Assembly (NCBI RefSeq): GCF_904849725.1
Contig: NC_058520.1
Coordinates: 534,244,083-534,308,082 of the forward strand
Reading direction: 5' to 3'
DNA length: 64,000 nucleotides
From: Hordeum vulgare subsp. vulgare
Lineage: Eukaryota; Streptophyta; Magnoliopsida; Poales; Poaceae
Part shown: one piece after another, positions 1 through 10,038 of the stretch
Layout of the letters: every line of letters begins with the position of its first letter
Numbering within the stretch: position 1 is the stretch's first letter
Notes under the pieces: model-generated
Seen by the model: the letters and a program-made list of their open reading frames with translations, nothing else
What the model was told of the DNA's origin: nothing
The model's database searches: none
Position numbers and translations under genes: made by a program

Positions 1-1251
1 AAGTTGCGGGATCTTGTATTACGGAACGAGTAAAGAGACTTGCCGGTAAACGAGATTGAAATAGGTATACGGATACTGACGATCGAATCTCGGGCAAGTA
101 ACATACCGAAGGACAAAGGGAATGACATACGGGATTATATGAATCCTTGGCATTGAGGTTCAAACGATAAGATCTTCGTAGAATATGTAGGATCCAATAT
201 GGGCATCCAGGTCCCGCTATTGGATATTGACCGAGGAGTCTCTCGGGTCATGTCTACATAGTTCTCGAACCCGCAGGGTCTGCACACTTAAGGTTCGACG
301 TTGTTTTATGCGTATTTGAGTTATATGGTTGGTTACCAAATGTTGTTCGGAGTCCCGGATGAGATCACGGACGTCACGAGGGTTTTCGGAATAGTCCGGA
401 AACGAAGATTGATATATAGGATGACCTCATTTGATTACCGGAAGGTTTTCGGCGTTACCGGGAATGTACCGGGAATGACGAATGGGTTCCGGGAGTTCAC
501 CGGGGGGGGGGGGGCAACCCACCCCGGGGAAGGCCATAGGCCATAAGGGTGGCGCACCAGCCCTTAGTGGGCTGGTGGGACAGCCCAAAAGGGCCCTATG
601 CGCCATAGAGATAAAAATCAAAGAGAAAGAAAAAAAAAGGGAGGTGGGAAGGAAGGGAAGGACTCCCACCCACCAAACCAAGTCCAACTCGGTTTGGGGG
701 GGGAGCCTTCCCCCCTTGGACTCGGCCGACCCCCTTGGGGCTCCTTGAGCCCCAAGGCAAGGTCCCCTCCCTCCCACCTATATGTACGGAGGTATTGGGG
801 CTGATTTGAGATGACTTTCCCACGGCAGCCCGACCACATACCTCCACGGTTTTTCCTCTAGATCGCGTTTCTGCAGATCTCGGGCGGAGCCCTGCTGAGA
901 CAAGGTCATCACCAACCTCCGGAGTGCCGTCACGCTGCCGGAGAACTCTTCTACCTCTCCGTCTCTCTTGCTGGATCAAGAAGGCCGAGATCATCGTCGA
1001 GCTGTACGTGTGCTGAACGCGGAGGTGCCGTCCGTTCGGTACTAGATCGTGGGACTGATCGCGGGATTGTTCGCGGGGCGGATCGAGGGACGTGAGGACG
1101 TTCCACTACATCAACCGCGTTCACTAACGCTTCTGCTGTACGATCTACAAGGGTACGTAGATCACTCATCCCCTCTCGTAGATGGACATCACCATGATAG
1201 GTCTTCGTGCGCGTAGGAAAATTTTTGTTTCCCATGCGACGTTCACCAACA
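1..1251 (+). repeat. Partial 3' LTR of a plus-strand Angela/BARE-type Copia element
   Basis: This is the downstream two thirds of an Angela/BARE/WIS-type LTR; the window opens inside it. It aligns in reverse orientation with the complete LTR at 7420-9233 and ends in CCAACA at 1251, the usual terminal CA of this family. The next five bases (ACAAC, 1252-1256) are the target-site duplication: the uninterrupted LTR reads through the same bases near 8357. The body of this element therefore lies left of the window and it inserted into the 3' LTR of the minus-strand element that follows. The expected TATA box is mutated (TATATGTA at 779-786), and a 13-G run sits at 502-514. Confidence 0.88.
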
Positions 1252-2129
1252 ACAACGTCGAACCTTAAGTGTGCAGACCCTGCGGGTTCGAGAACTATGT
1301 AGACATGACCCGAGAGACTCCTCGGTCAATATCCAACAGCGGGACCTGGATGCCCATATTGGATCGTACATATTCCACGAAGATCTTATCGTTTGAACCT
1401 CAGTGCCAAGGATTCATATAATCCCGTATGTCATTCCCTTTGTCCTTCGGTATGTTACTTGCCCGAGATTCGATCGTCAGAATCCGCATACCTATTTCAA
1501 TCTCGTTTACCGGCAAGTCTCTTTACTCGTTCCGTAATACAAGATCCCGCAACTTACACTAAGTCACATTGCTTGCAAGGCTTGTGTGTGATGTTGTATT
1601 ACCGAGTGGGCCCCGAGATACCTCTCCGTCACACGGAGTGACAAATCCCAATCTTGATCCATACTATCTCAACTAACACCTTCGGAGATACCTGTAGAGT
1701 ATCTTTATAGTCACCCATTTACGTTGCGATGTTTGATACACACAATGTATTCCTCCAGTGTCAGTGAGTTATATGGTCTCATGGTCATAGGAACAAATAC
1801 TTGACACGCAGAAAACAGTAGCAACAAAATGACACGATCAACATGCTATGTCTATTAGTTTGGGTCTAGTCCATCACGTGATTCCCCTAATGACGTGATC
1901 CAGTTATCAAGCAACAACACCTTGTTTATAATCAGAAGACACTGACTATCTTTGATCAACTGGCTAGCCAACTAGAGGCTTGCTAGGGACAGTATTTTGT
2001 CTATGTATCCACACATGTAAATGAGTCTTCATTCAATACAATTATAGCATGGATAATAAACGATTATCTTAATACAGGAATTATAATAATAACTATATTT
2101 ATTATTGCCTCTAGGGCATAATTCCAACA
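1252..2129 (-). repeat. 3' LTR (5' part only) of the minus-strand Angela element
   Basis: On the minus strand this begins TGTTGGAATTATGCCC at 2129 and matches 8357-9233. It is cut at 1252 by the neighbouring plus-strand LTR. Bases 1 to about 300 and about 1257 to 1557 are inverted copies of the same LTR segment with about 950 bp between them, so a transcript could fold into a long hairpin. Confidence 0.9.
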
Positions 2130-2140
2130 GTCTCCCACTT
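2130..2140 (-). other. Polypurine tract of the minus-strand Angela element
   Basis: The minus-strand sequence AAGTGGGAGAC directly abuts the 3' LTR start. It is identical in position and nearly in sequence to the tract at 24671-24681 of the plus-strand Angela-type element. It would prime plus-strand DNA synthesis. Confidence 0.85.
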
Positions 2141-2181
2141 GCACTAGAGTCAATAATCTAGCCCTCACATCATCATGTGAA

Positions 2182-4002
2182 TTACATTGTAATAAATCTA
2201 ACACCCATACAGTTCTGGTGTTGATCATGCTTTGGCCGTGGAAGAGGTTTAGTCAGCGGGTCTGCTACATTCAGATCCGTGTGCACTTTGCATATATTTA
2301 CGTCCTCTCCCTCTACGTAGTCGCGGATGAGGTTGAAGCGTCGTTTGATGTGTCTGGTCTTCTTGTGAAACTGTGGTTCCTTTGCTAAGGCAATGGCACC
2401 CGTCTTGTCACAGAACAAGGTTATTGGATTCAGTGCGCTTGGCACTACTCCAAGATCCGTCATGAACTGCTTCATCCAGACACCCTCCTTAGCCGCCTCC
2501 GAGGCAGCCATGTACTCCGCTTCACATGTAGAATCTGCTACGACGCTTTGCTTGGAACTGCACCAGCTTACCGCACCCCCATTAAGAATAAATACGTATC
2601 CGGTTTGCGACTTAGAGTCGTCCGGATCTGTGTCAAAGCTTGCATCGACGTAACCTTTTACGGCGAGCTCTTCGTCACCTCCATACACGAGAAACATCTC
2701 CTTAGTCCTTTTCAGGTACTTTAGGATATTCTTGACCGCTGTCCAGTGATCCACTCCTGGATTACTCTGGAACCTACCTGCCATACTTATGGCCAGGCTA
2801 ACATCCGGTCTAGTGCACAGCATTGCATACATGATAGAACCTATGGCTGAAGCATAGGGGACGGAGCGCATATGCTCTCTATCTTCATCAGTTGCTGGGC
2901 ACTGAGTCTTACTCAATCTCGTACCTTGTAAAACCGGCAAGAACCCTTTCTTGGACTGTTCCATTTTGAACCTCTTCAAAACTTTATCAAGGTATGTGCT
3001 TTGTGAAAGTCCTATCAGGCGTTTTGATCTATCCCTATAAATCTTAATGCCTAGAATGTAAGCAGCTTCTCCTAGGTCCTTCATAGAGAAACTCTTATTC
3101 AAGTAATCCTTTATGCTCTCTAAAAACTCCACGTTGTTTCCAATCAACAATATGTCATCCACATATAATATTAGAAACGCCACAGAGCTCCCACTCACTT
3201 TCTTGTAAATACAAGATTCTCCAACCACTTGTATAAACCCAAATGCCTTGATCACCTCATCAAAGCGTTTGTTCCAACTCCGAGATGCTTGCACCAGTCC
3301 ATAAATGGATCGCTGGAGCTTGCACACCTTGTTAGCATTTTTAGGATCGACAAAACCTTCGGGTTGTATCATATACAACTCTTCCTTAAGGAAACCGTTA
3401 AGGAACGCCGTTTTGACATCCATCTGCCAGATTTCATAATAGAAAAATGCAGCTATTGCTAACATGATTCTGATGGACTTAAGCATCGCTACGGGTGAGA
3501 AAGTCTCATCGTAGTCAACTCCTTGAACTTGTGAAAAACCCTTTGCCACAAGTCGAGCTTTATAAACGGTCACATTGCCGTCAGCGTCCGTCTTCCTCTT
3601 AAAGATCCATTTGTTCTGAATAGCCTTGCGGCCCTCAGGTAGTACCTCCAAAGTCCACACTTTGTTCTCATACATGGATCCTATCTCGGATTTCATGGCT
3701 TCTAGCCATTTGTTGGAATCTGGACCCACCATTGCTTCTTCATAATTTGCAGGTTCATTGTTGTCTAACAACATGATTGATAAGACGGGATTACCGTACC
3801 ACTCTGGAGCAGCACGTGGTCTCGTCGACCTGCGTGGTTCGACAGAAACTTGAACTGGAGTTTCATGATCATCATCATTAACTTCCTCCTCAACCGGCGT
3901 CGCAACGACAGAGGTTTCCCCTTGCCCTGCGCCACCATCCAGAGGGATGAGAGGTTCGACAACCTCGTCAAGTTCTATCTTCCTCCCACTCAATTCTCTC
4001 AA
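2182..4002 (-). pseudogene. Copia pol, 3' part: reverse transcriptase and RNase H
   Basis: About 600 codons are open and continue the Copia polyprotein after a frameshift. The reverse transcriptase region carries the conserved start of the RVT_2 domain (the N-K-W-I-F-K and D-Y-D-E-T-F-S-P-V blocks), then the catalytic YVDD at about 3155-3166. RNase H follows, with the YVDASFDTD core and the TCEAEY and ADPLTKPL blocks near the C-terminus. The protein ends just upstream of the polypurine tract, as in the BARE/Angela family. It is separated from gag-integrase by one extra T (plus strand) in the seven-T run at 4031-4037, which throws the upstream frame off. No other break is visible in this part, so RT itself may be near-intact although it cannot be made as part of a full polyprotein. 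Confidence 0.93.
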
Positions 4003-6164
4003 GAGAAACTCCTTCTCGAGAAAAGCTCCGTTTTTTTAGGAACAAACACTTTGCCCTCGGATTTGAGATAGAAGGTGTACCCAACTGTCTCTTTTGGGTA
4101 ACCTATGAAGACGCACTTTTCCGCTTTGGGTTCCAGCTTTTCAGGCTGAAGCTTTTTGACATAAGCATCACATCCCCAAACTTTAAGAAACGACAACTTT
4201 GGCCTTTTGCCATACCACAGTTCGTATGGTGTCGTCTCAACGGATTTTGATGGTGCCCTATTTAAAGTGAATGCAGCTGTTTCTAATGCATAACCCCAAA
4301 ACGATAACGGAAAATCAGTAAGAGACATCATAGATCGCACCATCTCTAATAGAGTACGATTACGACGTTCGGACACACCATTACGCTGTGGTGTTCTAGG
4401 CGGTGTTAACTGTGAAACAATTCCACATTGTCTTAAGTGAGTACCAAACTCGAAACTCACATATTCACCCCCACGATCAGACCGTAGGAACGTGATCTTC
4501 TTGTTACGATGATTTTCCACTTCACTCTGAAATTGCTTGAACTTTTCAAATATTTCAGACTTGTGCTTCATCAAGTAGACATAACCATATCTACTCAAAT
4601 CCTCAGTGAAGGTGAGAAAATAACGATATCCGCCGCGTGCCTCCACGCTCATCGGACCACACACATCGGTATGTATGATTTCCAACAAGTCACTTGCACG
4701 CTCCATTGTTCCGGAGAACGGAGTCTTAGTCATCTTGCCCATGAGGCATGGTTCGCACATGTCAAGTGAATCAAAGTCAAGTGACTCCAAAAGTCCATCA
4801 GCATGGAGTTTCTTCCTGCGCTTTGCACCAATATGACCTAAGCGGCAGTGCCACAAAAATATGGCGCTATCATTGTTAACTCTAACTCTTTTGGTCTCAA
4901 TGTTATGTATATGCGTATCGCTATCAAGATTCAATATGAACAATCCTCTCACATTAGGTGCATGACCATAAAAGATGTTACTCATAGAAATAGAACAACC
5001 ATTATTCTCTGACTTAAAAGAGTAACCGTCTCGCAATAAACAACATCCAGATATAATGTTCATGCTCAACGCAGGCGCTAAATAACAATGATTTAAGGTC
5101 ATCACTAATCCTGATGGTAACTGAAGTGAAACTGTGCTGACGGCGATTGCATCAACCTTGGAACCATTTCCTACGCGCATCGTCACTTCATCTTTCGCCA
5201 GCCTTCGTCTATTCCGCAGTTCCTGTTTCGAGTTGCAAATATGAGCAACAGAACCGGTATCGAATACCCATGCACTACTACGAGAGCCGGTTAAGTACAC
5301 ATCAATAACATGTATATAGAATATACCTGATTTTTCTTTGGCCGCCTTCTTATCTGCCAGATACTTGGGGCAATTGCGCTTCCAGTGACCCATACCCTTG
5401 CAATAGTAACACTCCGTTTCAGGCTTAGGTCCAGCTTTTGGTTTCTTCGTCGGATTGGAAACAGGCTTGCCGCTCTTCTTCGAATTACCCTTCTTGCCTT
5501 TGCCGTTTCTCTTGAAACTAGTGGTCTTATTCACCATCAACACTTGATGCTCTTTACGGAGTTCAGACTCTGCGACTTTCAGCATCGCAAACAACTCGCC
5601 GGGAGACTTGTTCATCCCTTGCATGTTGTAGTTCAACACAAAGCCTTTATAGCTTGGCGGCAGTGATTGAAGGATTCTGTCAGTGATAGCCTCTTGCGGG
5701 AGTTCAATCCCGAGCTCAGCTATACGGTTTGAGTACCCAGACATTTTGAGCACATGTTCACTGACAGACGAGTTTTCCTCCATCTTGCAAGCATAGAATT
5801 TATCGGAGGTCTCATACCTCTCGATCCGGGCATACTTCTGAAAGATAAACTTCAACTCCTGGAACATCTCAAATGCTCCATGACGCTCAAAGCGACGTTG
5901 AAGTCCCGGTTCTAAGCCATACAAGACTGCACATTGAACTATTGATTAGTCCTCCTTACGTGCTAACCAAGCGTTCTTAACATCCTAATCAGCCGTAGCG
6001 GGTGGTTCATCTCCTAGCGCAGCATTAAGGACGTAATCCTTCTTCCCAGCTTGTAAGATTAGCTTAAGATTACGAGCCTAGTCTACAAAGTTGCTTCCAT
6101 CATCTTTCAACTTAGCTTTCTCTAGGAACGTATTAAAATTCAGGATGACTGTAGCGTGAGCCAT
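3999..6164 (-). pseudogene. Copia gag, protease and integrase
   Basis: The natural start is the ATG at 6164-6162, where translation matches the N-terminus of the intact gag at 20666. Three in-frame stops (TAG, TAG, TAA) fall before the stretch that stays open from 5924. Next come the UBN2-type gag domain, a zinc knuckle C-X2-C-X4-H-X4-C at about 5370-5411, and the aspartic protease DTGSVAHIC at about 5235-5261. The integrase has an H-X4-H-X28-C-X2-C zinc finger near 4740-4850 and the D, D, E catalytic blocks near 4667, 4480 and 4370. The frame is lost at the T-run 4031-4037. Two of the three early stops fit C-to-T or G-to-A changes, as expected for methylated DNA. The element cannot be autonomous. 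Confidence 0.93.
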
Positions 6165-7406
6165 GATCTACAACACAAATATATTCAAAGTGGACTTAGA
6201 CTATGTTCAAGATAATTAGAGTTTAACTTAATCAAATTATTCGCTAAACTCCCACTCAAAAAGTACATCTCTCTAGTCATTTGATTGGTTCATGATCCAC
6301 TTATACTAGCTCAAGTCCGATCATCACGTGAGTTGAGTGTAGTTTCAGTGGTAAGCATCCCTATGCTAATCATATCATCTATATGATTCATGATCGACCT
6401 TTCGGTCTCATGTGTTCCGAGGCCATGTCTGCACATGCTAGGCTCGTCAAGCTTAACCCGAGTGTTCCGCGTGCGCAACTGTTTTGCACCCGTTGTATGT
6501 GAACGTTGAGTCTATCACACCCGATCATCACGTGGTGTCTCGAAACGACAAACTGTAGCAACGGTGCACAGTCGGGGAGAACACAATTTCGTCTTGAAAC
6601 TTTAGTGAGAGATCAGCTCATAATGCTACCGTCGTTCTAAGCAAAATAAGGTGCATAAAAGGATTAACATCACATGCAATTCATAAGTGACATGATATGG
6701 CCATCATCACGTGCTTCTTGATCTCCATCACCAAAGCACCGGCACGATCTTCTTGTCACCGGCGCCACACCATGATCTCCATCAACGTGTTGCCATCGGG
6801 GTTGTCATGCTACTCATGCTATTACTACTAAAGCTACATCCTAGCAAAATAGTAAACGCATCTGCAAGCACAAACGTTAGTATAAAGACAACCCTATGGC
6901 TCCTGCCGGTTGCCGTACCATCGACGTGCAAGTCGATATTTTCTATTACAACATGATCATCTCATACATCCAATATATCACATCACATCGTTGGCCATAT
7001 CACATCACAAGCATACCCTGCAAAAACAAGTTAGACGTCCTCTAATTTTGTTGTTGCATGTTTTACGTGGTGACCATGGATATCTAGTAGGATCGCATCT
7101 TATTTACGCAAACACCACAACGGAGATATATGAGTTGCTATTTAACCTCATCCAAGGACCTACTCGGTCAAATCCGATTCAACTAGAGTTGGAGAAACCG
7201 ACACTTGCCAGTAATCTTTGAGCAACGGGGTTACTCGTAGCGATGAAACCAGTCTCTCGTAAGCGTACGAGTAATGTCGGTCCAAGCCGCTTCAATCCAA
7301 CAATACGGCGGAATCAAGAAAAGACTAAGGAGGGCAGCAAAACGCACATCACCGCCCACAAAAACTTTTGTGTTCTACTCGAGAAGATATCTACGCATGA
7401 ACCTAG
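6165..7406 (-). other. Untranslated leader of the minus-strand Angela element
   Basis: About 1.24 kb lie between PBS and gag and hold no convincing ORF. The stretch corresponds to the leader at 19424-20665 of the plus-strand Angela-type element and contains short shared blocks, for example around the CACGTGATGATCGG motif. In BARE-type elements this region holds packaging and dimerisation signals; I cannot place them precisely. Confidence 0.75.
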
Positions 7407-7418
7407 CTGATGATGCCA
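7407..7418 (-). other. Degenerate primer-binding site (initiator Met-tRNA type)
   Basis: The minus-strand sequence TGGCATCATCAG lies one base inside the 5' LTR. The intact form in related elements is TGGTATCAGAGC, complementary to the 3' end of initiator tRNA-Met. Several changes suggest priming is impaired. Confidence 0.65.
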
Positions 7419-7419
7419 C

Positions 7420-9233
7420 TGTTGGGGAACGTCGCATGGGAAACAAAGATTTTCCTACGCGCACAAAGACCTATCATGGTGATGTCCATCTACGAGAGGG
7501 GATGAGTGATCTACGTACCCTTGTAGATCATACAGCAGAAGCGTTAGTGAACGCGGTTGATGTAGTGGAACGTCCTCACGTCCCTCGATTCGCCCCGCGA
7601 ACAATCCCGCGATCAGTCCCACGATCTAGTACCGAACGGACGGCACCTCCGCGTTCAGCACACGTACAGCTCGACGATGATCTCGGCCTTCTTGATCCAG
7701 CAAGAGAGACGGAGAGGTAGAAGAGTTCTCCGGCAGCGTGACGGTGCTCCGGAGGTTGGTGATGACCTTGTCTCAGCAGGGCTCCGCCCGAGCTCCGTAG
7801 AAACGCGATCTAGAGGAAAAACCGTGGAGGTATGTGGTCGGGCTGTCGTGGAAAAGTCGTCTCAAATCAGCCCTAAAACCTCCGTATATATAGGTGTGAG
7901 GGAGGGGACCTTGCCTTGGGGCTCAAGGAGCCCCAAGGGGGTCGGCCGAGTCCAAGGGGGAAGGCTCCCCCCAAACCGAGTTGGACTTGGTTTGGTGGGT
8001 GGGAGTCCTTCCTTCCCTTCCCACCTCCTTTTTTTTCTTTTCTCTTTGATTTTCTTTTCTAGGCGCATAGGGCCCTTTTGGGCTGTCCCACCAGCCCACT
8101 AAGGGCTGGTGTGCCACCCTCAAGGCCTATGGGCTTCCCCGGGGTGGGTTGCCCCCCCGGTGAACTCCCGGAACCCATTCGTCATTCCCGGTACATTCCC
8201 GGTAACTCCGAAAACCTTCCGGTAATCAAATGAGGTCATCCTATATATCAATCTTCGATTCCGGACCATTCTGGAAACCCTCGTGACGTCCGTGATTTCA
8301 TCCGGGACTCCGAACAACATTCGGTAACCAACCATATAACTCAAATACGCATAAAACAACGTCGAACCTTAAGTGTGCAGACCCTGCGGGTTCGAGAACT
8401 ATGTAGACATGACCCGAGAGACTCCTTGGTCAATATCCAACAGCGGGACCTGGATGCCCATATTGGATCCTACATATTCTACGAAGATCTTATCGTTTGA
8501 ACCTCAGTGCGAAGGATTCATATAATCCCGTATGTCATTCCCTTTGTCCTTCGGTATGTTACTTGCTCGAGATTCGATCGTCAGTATCCGCATACCTATT
8601 TCAATCTCGTTTACCGGCAAGTCTCTTTACTCGTTCCGTAATACAAGATCCCGCAACTTACACTAAGTCACATTGCTTGCAAGGCTTGTGTGTGATGTTG
8701 TATTACCGAGTGGGCCCCGAGATACCTCTCCGTCACACGGAGTGACAAATCCCAATCTTGATCCATACTAACTCAACTAACACCTTCGGAGATACCTGTA
8801 GAGCATATTTATAGTCACCCAGTTACGTTGCGACGTTTGATACACACAAAGTATTCCTCTGGTGTCAGTGAGTTATATGGTCTCATGGTCATAGGAACAA
8901 ATACTTGACACGCAGAAAACAGTTGCAACAAAATGACACGATCAACATGCTACGTCTATTAGTTTGGGTCTAGTCCATCACGTGATTCTCCTAATGACGT
9001 GATCCAGTTATCAAGCAACAACACCTTGTTTATAATCAGAAGACACTGACTATCTTTGATCAACTGGCTAGCCAACTAGAGGCTTGCTAGGGACAGTGTT
9101 TTGTCTATGTATCCACACATGTAAATGAGTCTTCATTCAATACAATTATAGCATGGATAATAAACGATTATCTTGATACAGGAATTATAATAATTACTAT
9201 ATTTATTATTGCCTCTAGGGCATAATTCCAACA
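7420..9233 (-). repeat. Complete 5' LTR of the minus-strand Angela element
   Basis: The repeat is 1814 bp, with TGTTGG/CCAACA ends when read on the minus strand. It is the reference copy for recognising the partial LTRs at 1-1251, 1252-2129 and 49122-50215. It contains a TATA box and a polypyrimidine/GC-rich region near 7900-8170 typical of this family. Confidence 0.94.
7885..7892 (-). promoter_or_regulatory. TATA box in the Angela 5' LTR
   Basis: The minus-strand TATATATA lies within CCTATATATACGG, in the position of the known BARE-type LTR promoter. It would start transcription towards lower coordinates, through gag-pol. Confidence 0.6.
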
Positions 9234-9252
9234 GATACTTCCTCCTGAACAT

Positions 9253-10038
9253 AATTTCCTTATGCCGAAATTTTTGAAGTTCAAGAGAAAAGTGAATAAA
9301 GACTCACCACACCTTGTAGCATCTACTCCTACTAGTGCCTAGAGACCGTATCACGCGCTAAAACTACTTGGGACCAGCTAAAATCAACTTTTCTAGCTCA
9401 AGAACAGGGTCACCACGGTAGCAAGAATTCGCGAAGGATAAATCACTAGAGCAAAAACTAATTGGACCAATGGAGGAGTCACTTACCAAGGAGCAATTTC
9501 CCCAAAACAGTTCGGAGAATGGTGCTTTGAGCAAGGAGATCGAAAATCACAGGCAAATGAGCAAGAACACGGGTTTGAGCTGCGAAACAATTTTTCTGGA
9601 GGTGGAAGAAGAGGCTGGGAGCTGGAATGAGTGGAGCGGGTGCCTGTGGGCCCCACAAGCTTGCACCCTGCCACCAGGGGGTAGGTCGCGGTGGGGGGGG
9701 GCTTGTGGCCCACTGGTCAGGCCCCCTGACCAGCTCTCAGGCCCAGAAATTTTCAAAAATTCCAGAAAAAATCATACTAAATTTTCAGGAGCATCGGAGA
9801 ACTTTTATTTTCGAGGTATTAATCTCCGGGATGCTAAAACAGAAAACAGGAAAAACTAAACTAATTCTATCATTTTTCTTCTAAGCAACAGAAAAGGAAA
9901 ACTCAAAACAGTGGTATGTAACTCTCTGATTCATCCATTTCATGGTCATCGAAAGAAATCCGTCAATGGGGTTGATCAAGTCCTTATGACAAAACCTTAT
10001 CGAATCGCAAGAGAGAACGGAGAATTTTCGAATAGCCA
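9253..10038 (-). other. Intergenic segment of element A resembling an LTR leader, with GC hairpin
   Basis: This lies between the gag-retropepsin stop and the start of the second ORF. On the minus strand it carries, in order, an AAAAGTTCTCCGA block, a CCTGAAAATTT block, TTTTTTCTGGAATTTTTGAAAA, and then a GC-rich hairpin (stems 9653-9660 and 9701-9708). The same series occurs in the LTR of this family (solo LTR 29366-31034) and at 35870-36100 in element B. No ORF is supported here. Confidence 0.7.

Larger units (their letters stand above)
1252..9233 (-). mobile_element. Angela/BARE-type Copia retrotransposon on the minus strand, 3' LTR interrupted
   Basis: Reading on the minus strand, the element has a complete 5' LTR (9233 to 7420), a degenerate PBS, a leader, gag-pol (6164 to 2182), a polypurine tract and the first part of a 3' LTR (2129 to 1252). 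The rest of the 3' LTR was displaced out of the window by the plus-strand Angela insertion. By eye I count about 20 differences over roughly 875 aligned LTR bases, which suggests a moderately old insertion. The base pairs just right of the element (GATAC, 9234-9238) should be its target-site duplication; the partner lies outside the window. The host sequence is Athila-type element A. Confidence 0.92.

Noticed and set aside
427..994. Several overlapping ORFs on both strands
   Set aside because: They lie wholly inside the GC-rich and G-run part of an Angela LTR, recur in other LTR copies with different frames, and show no domain.
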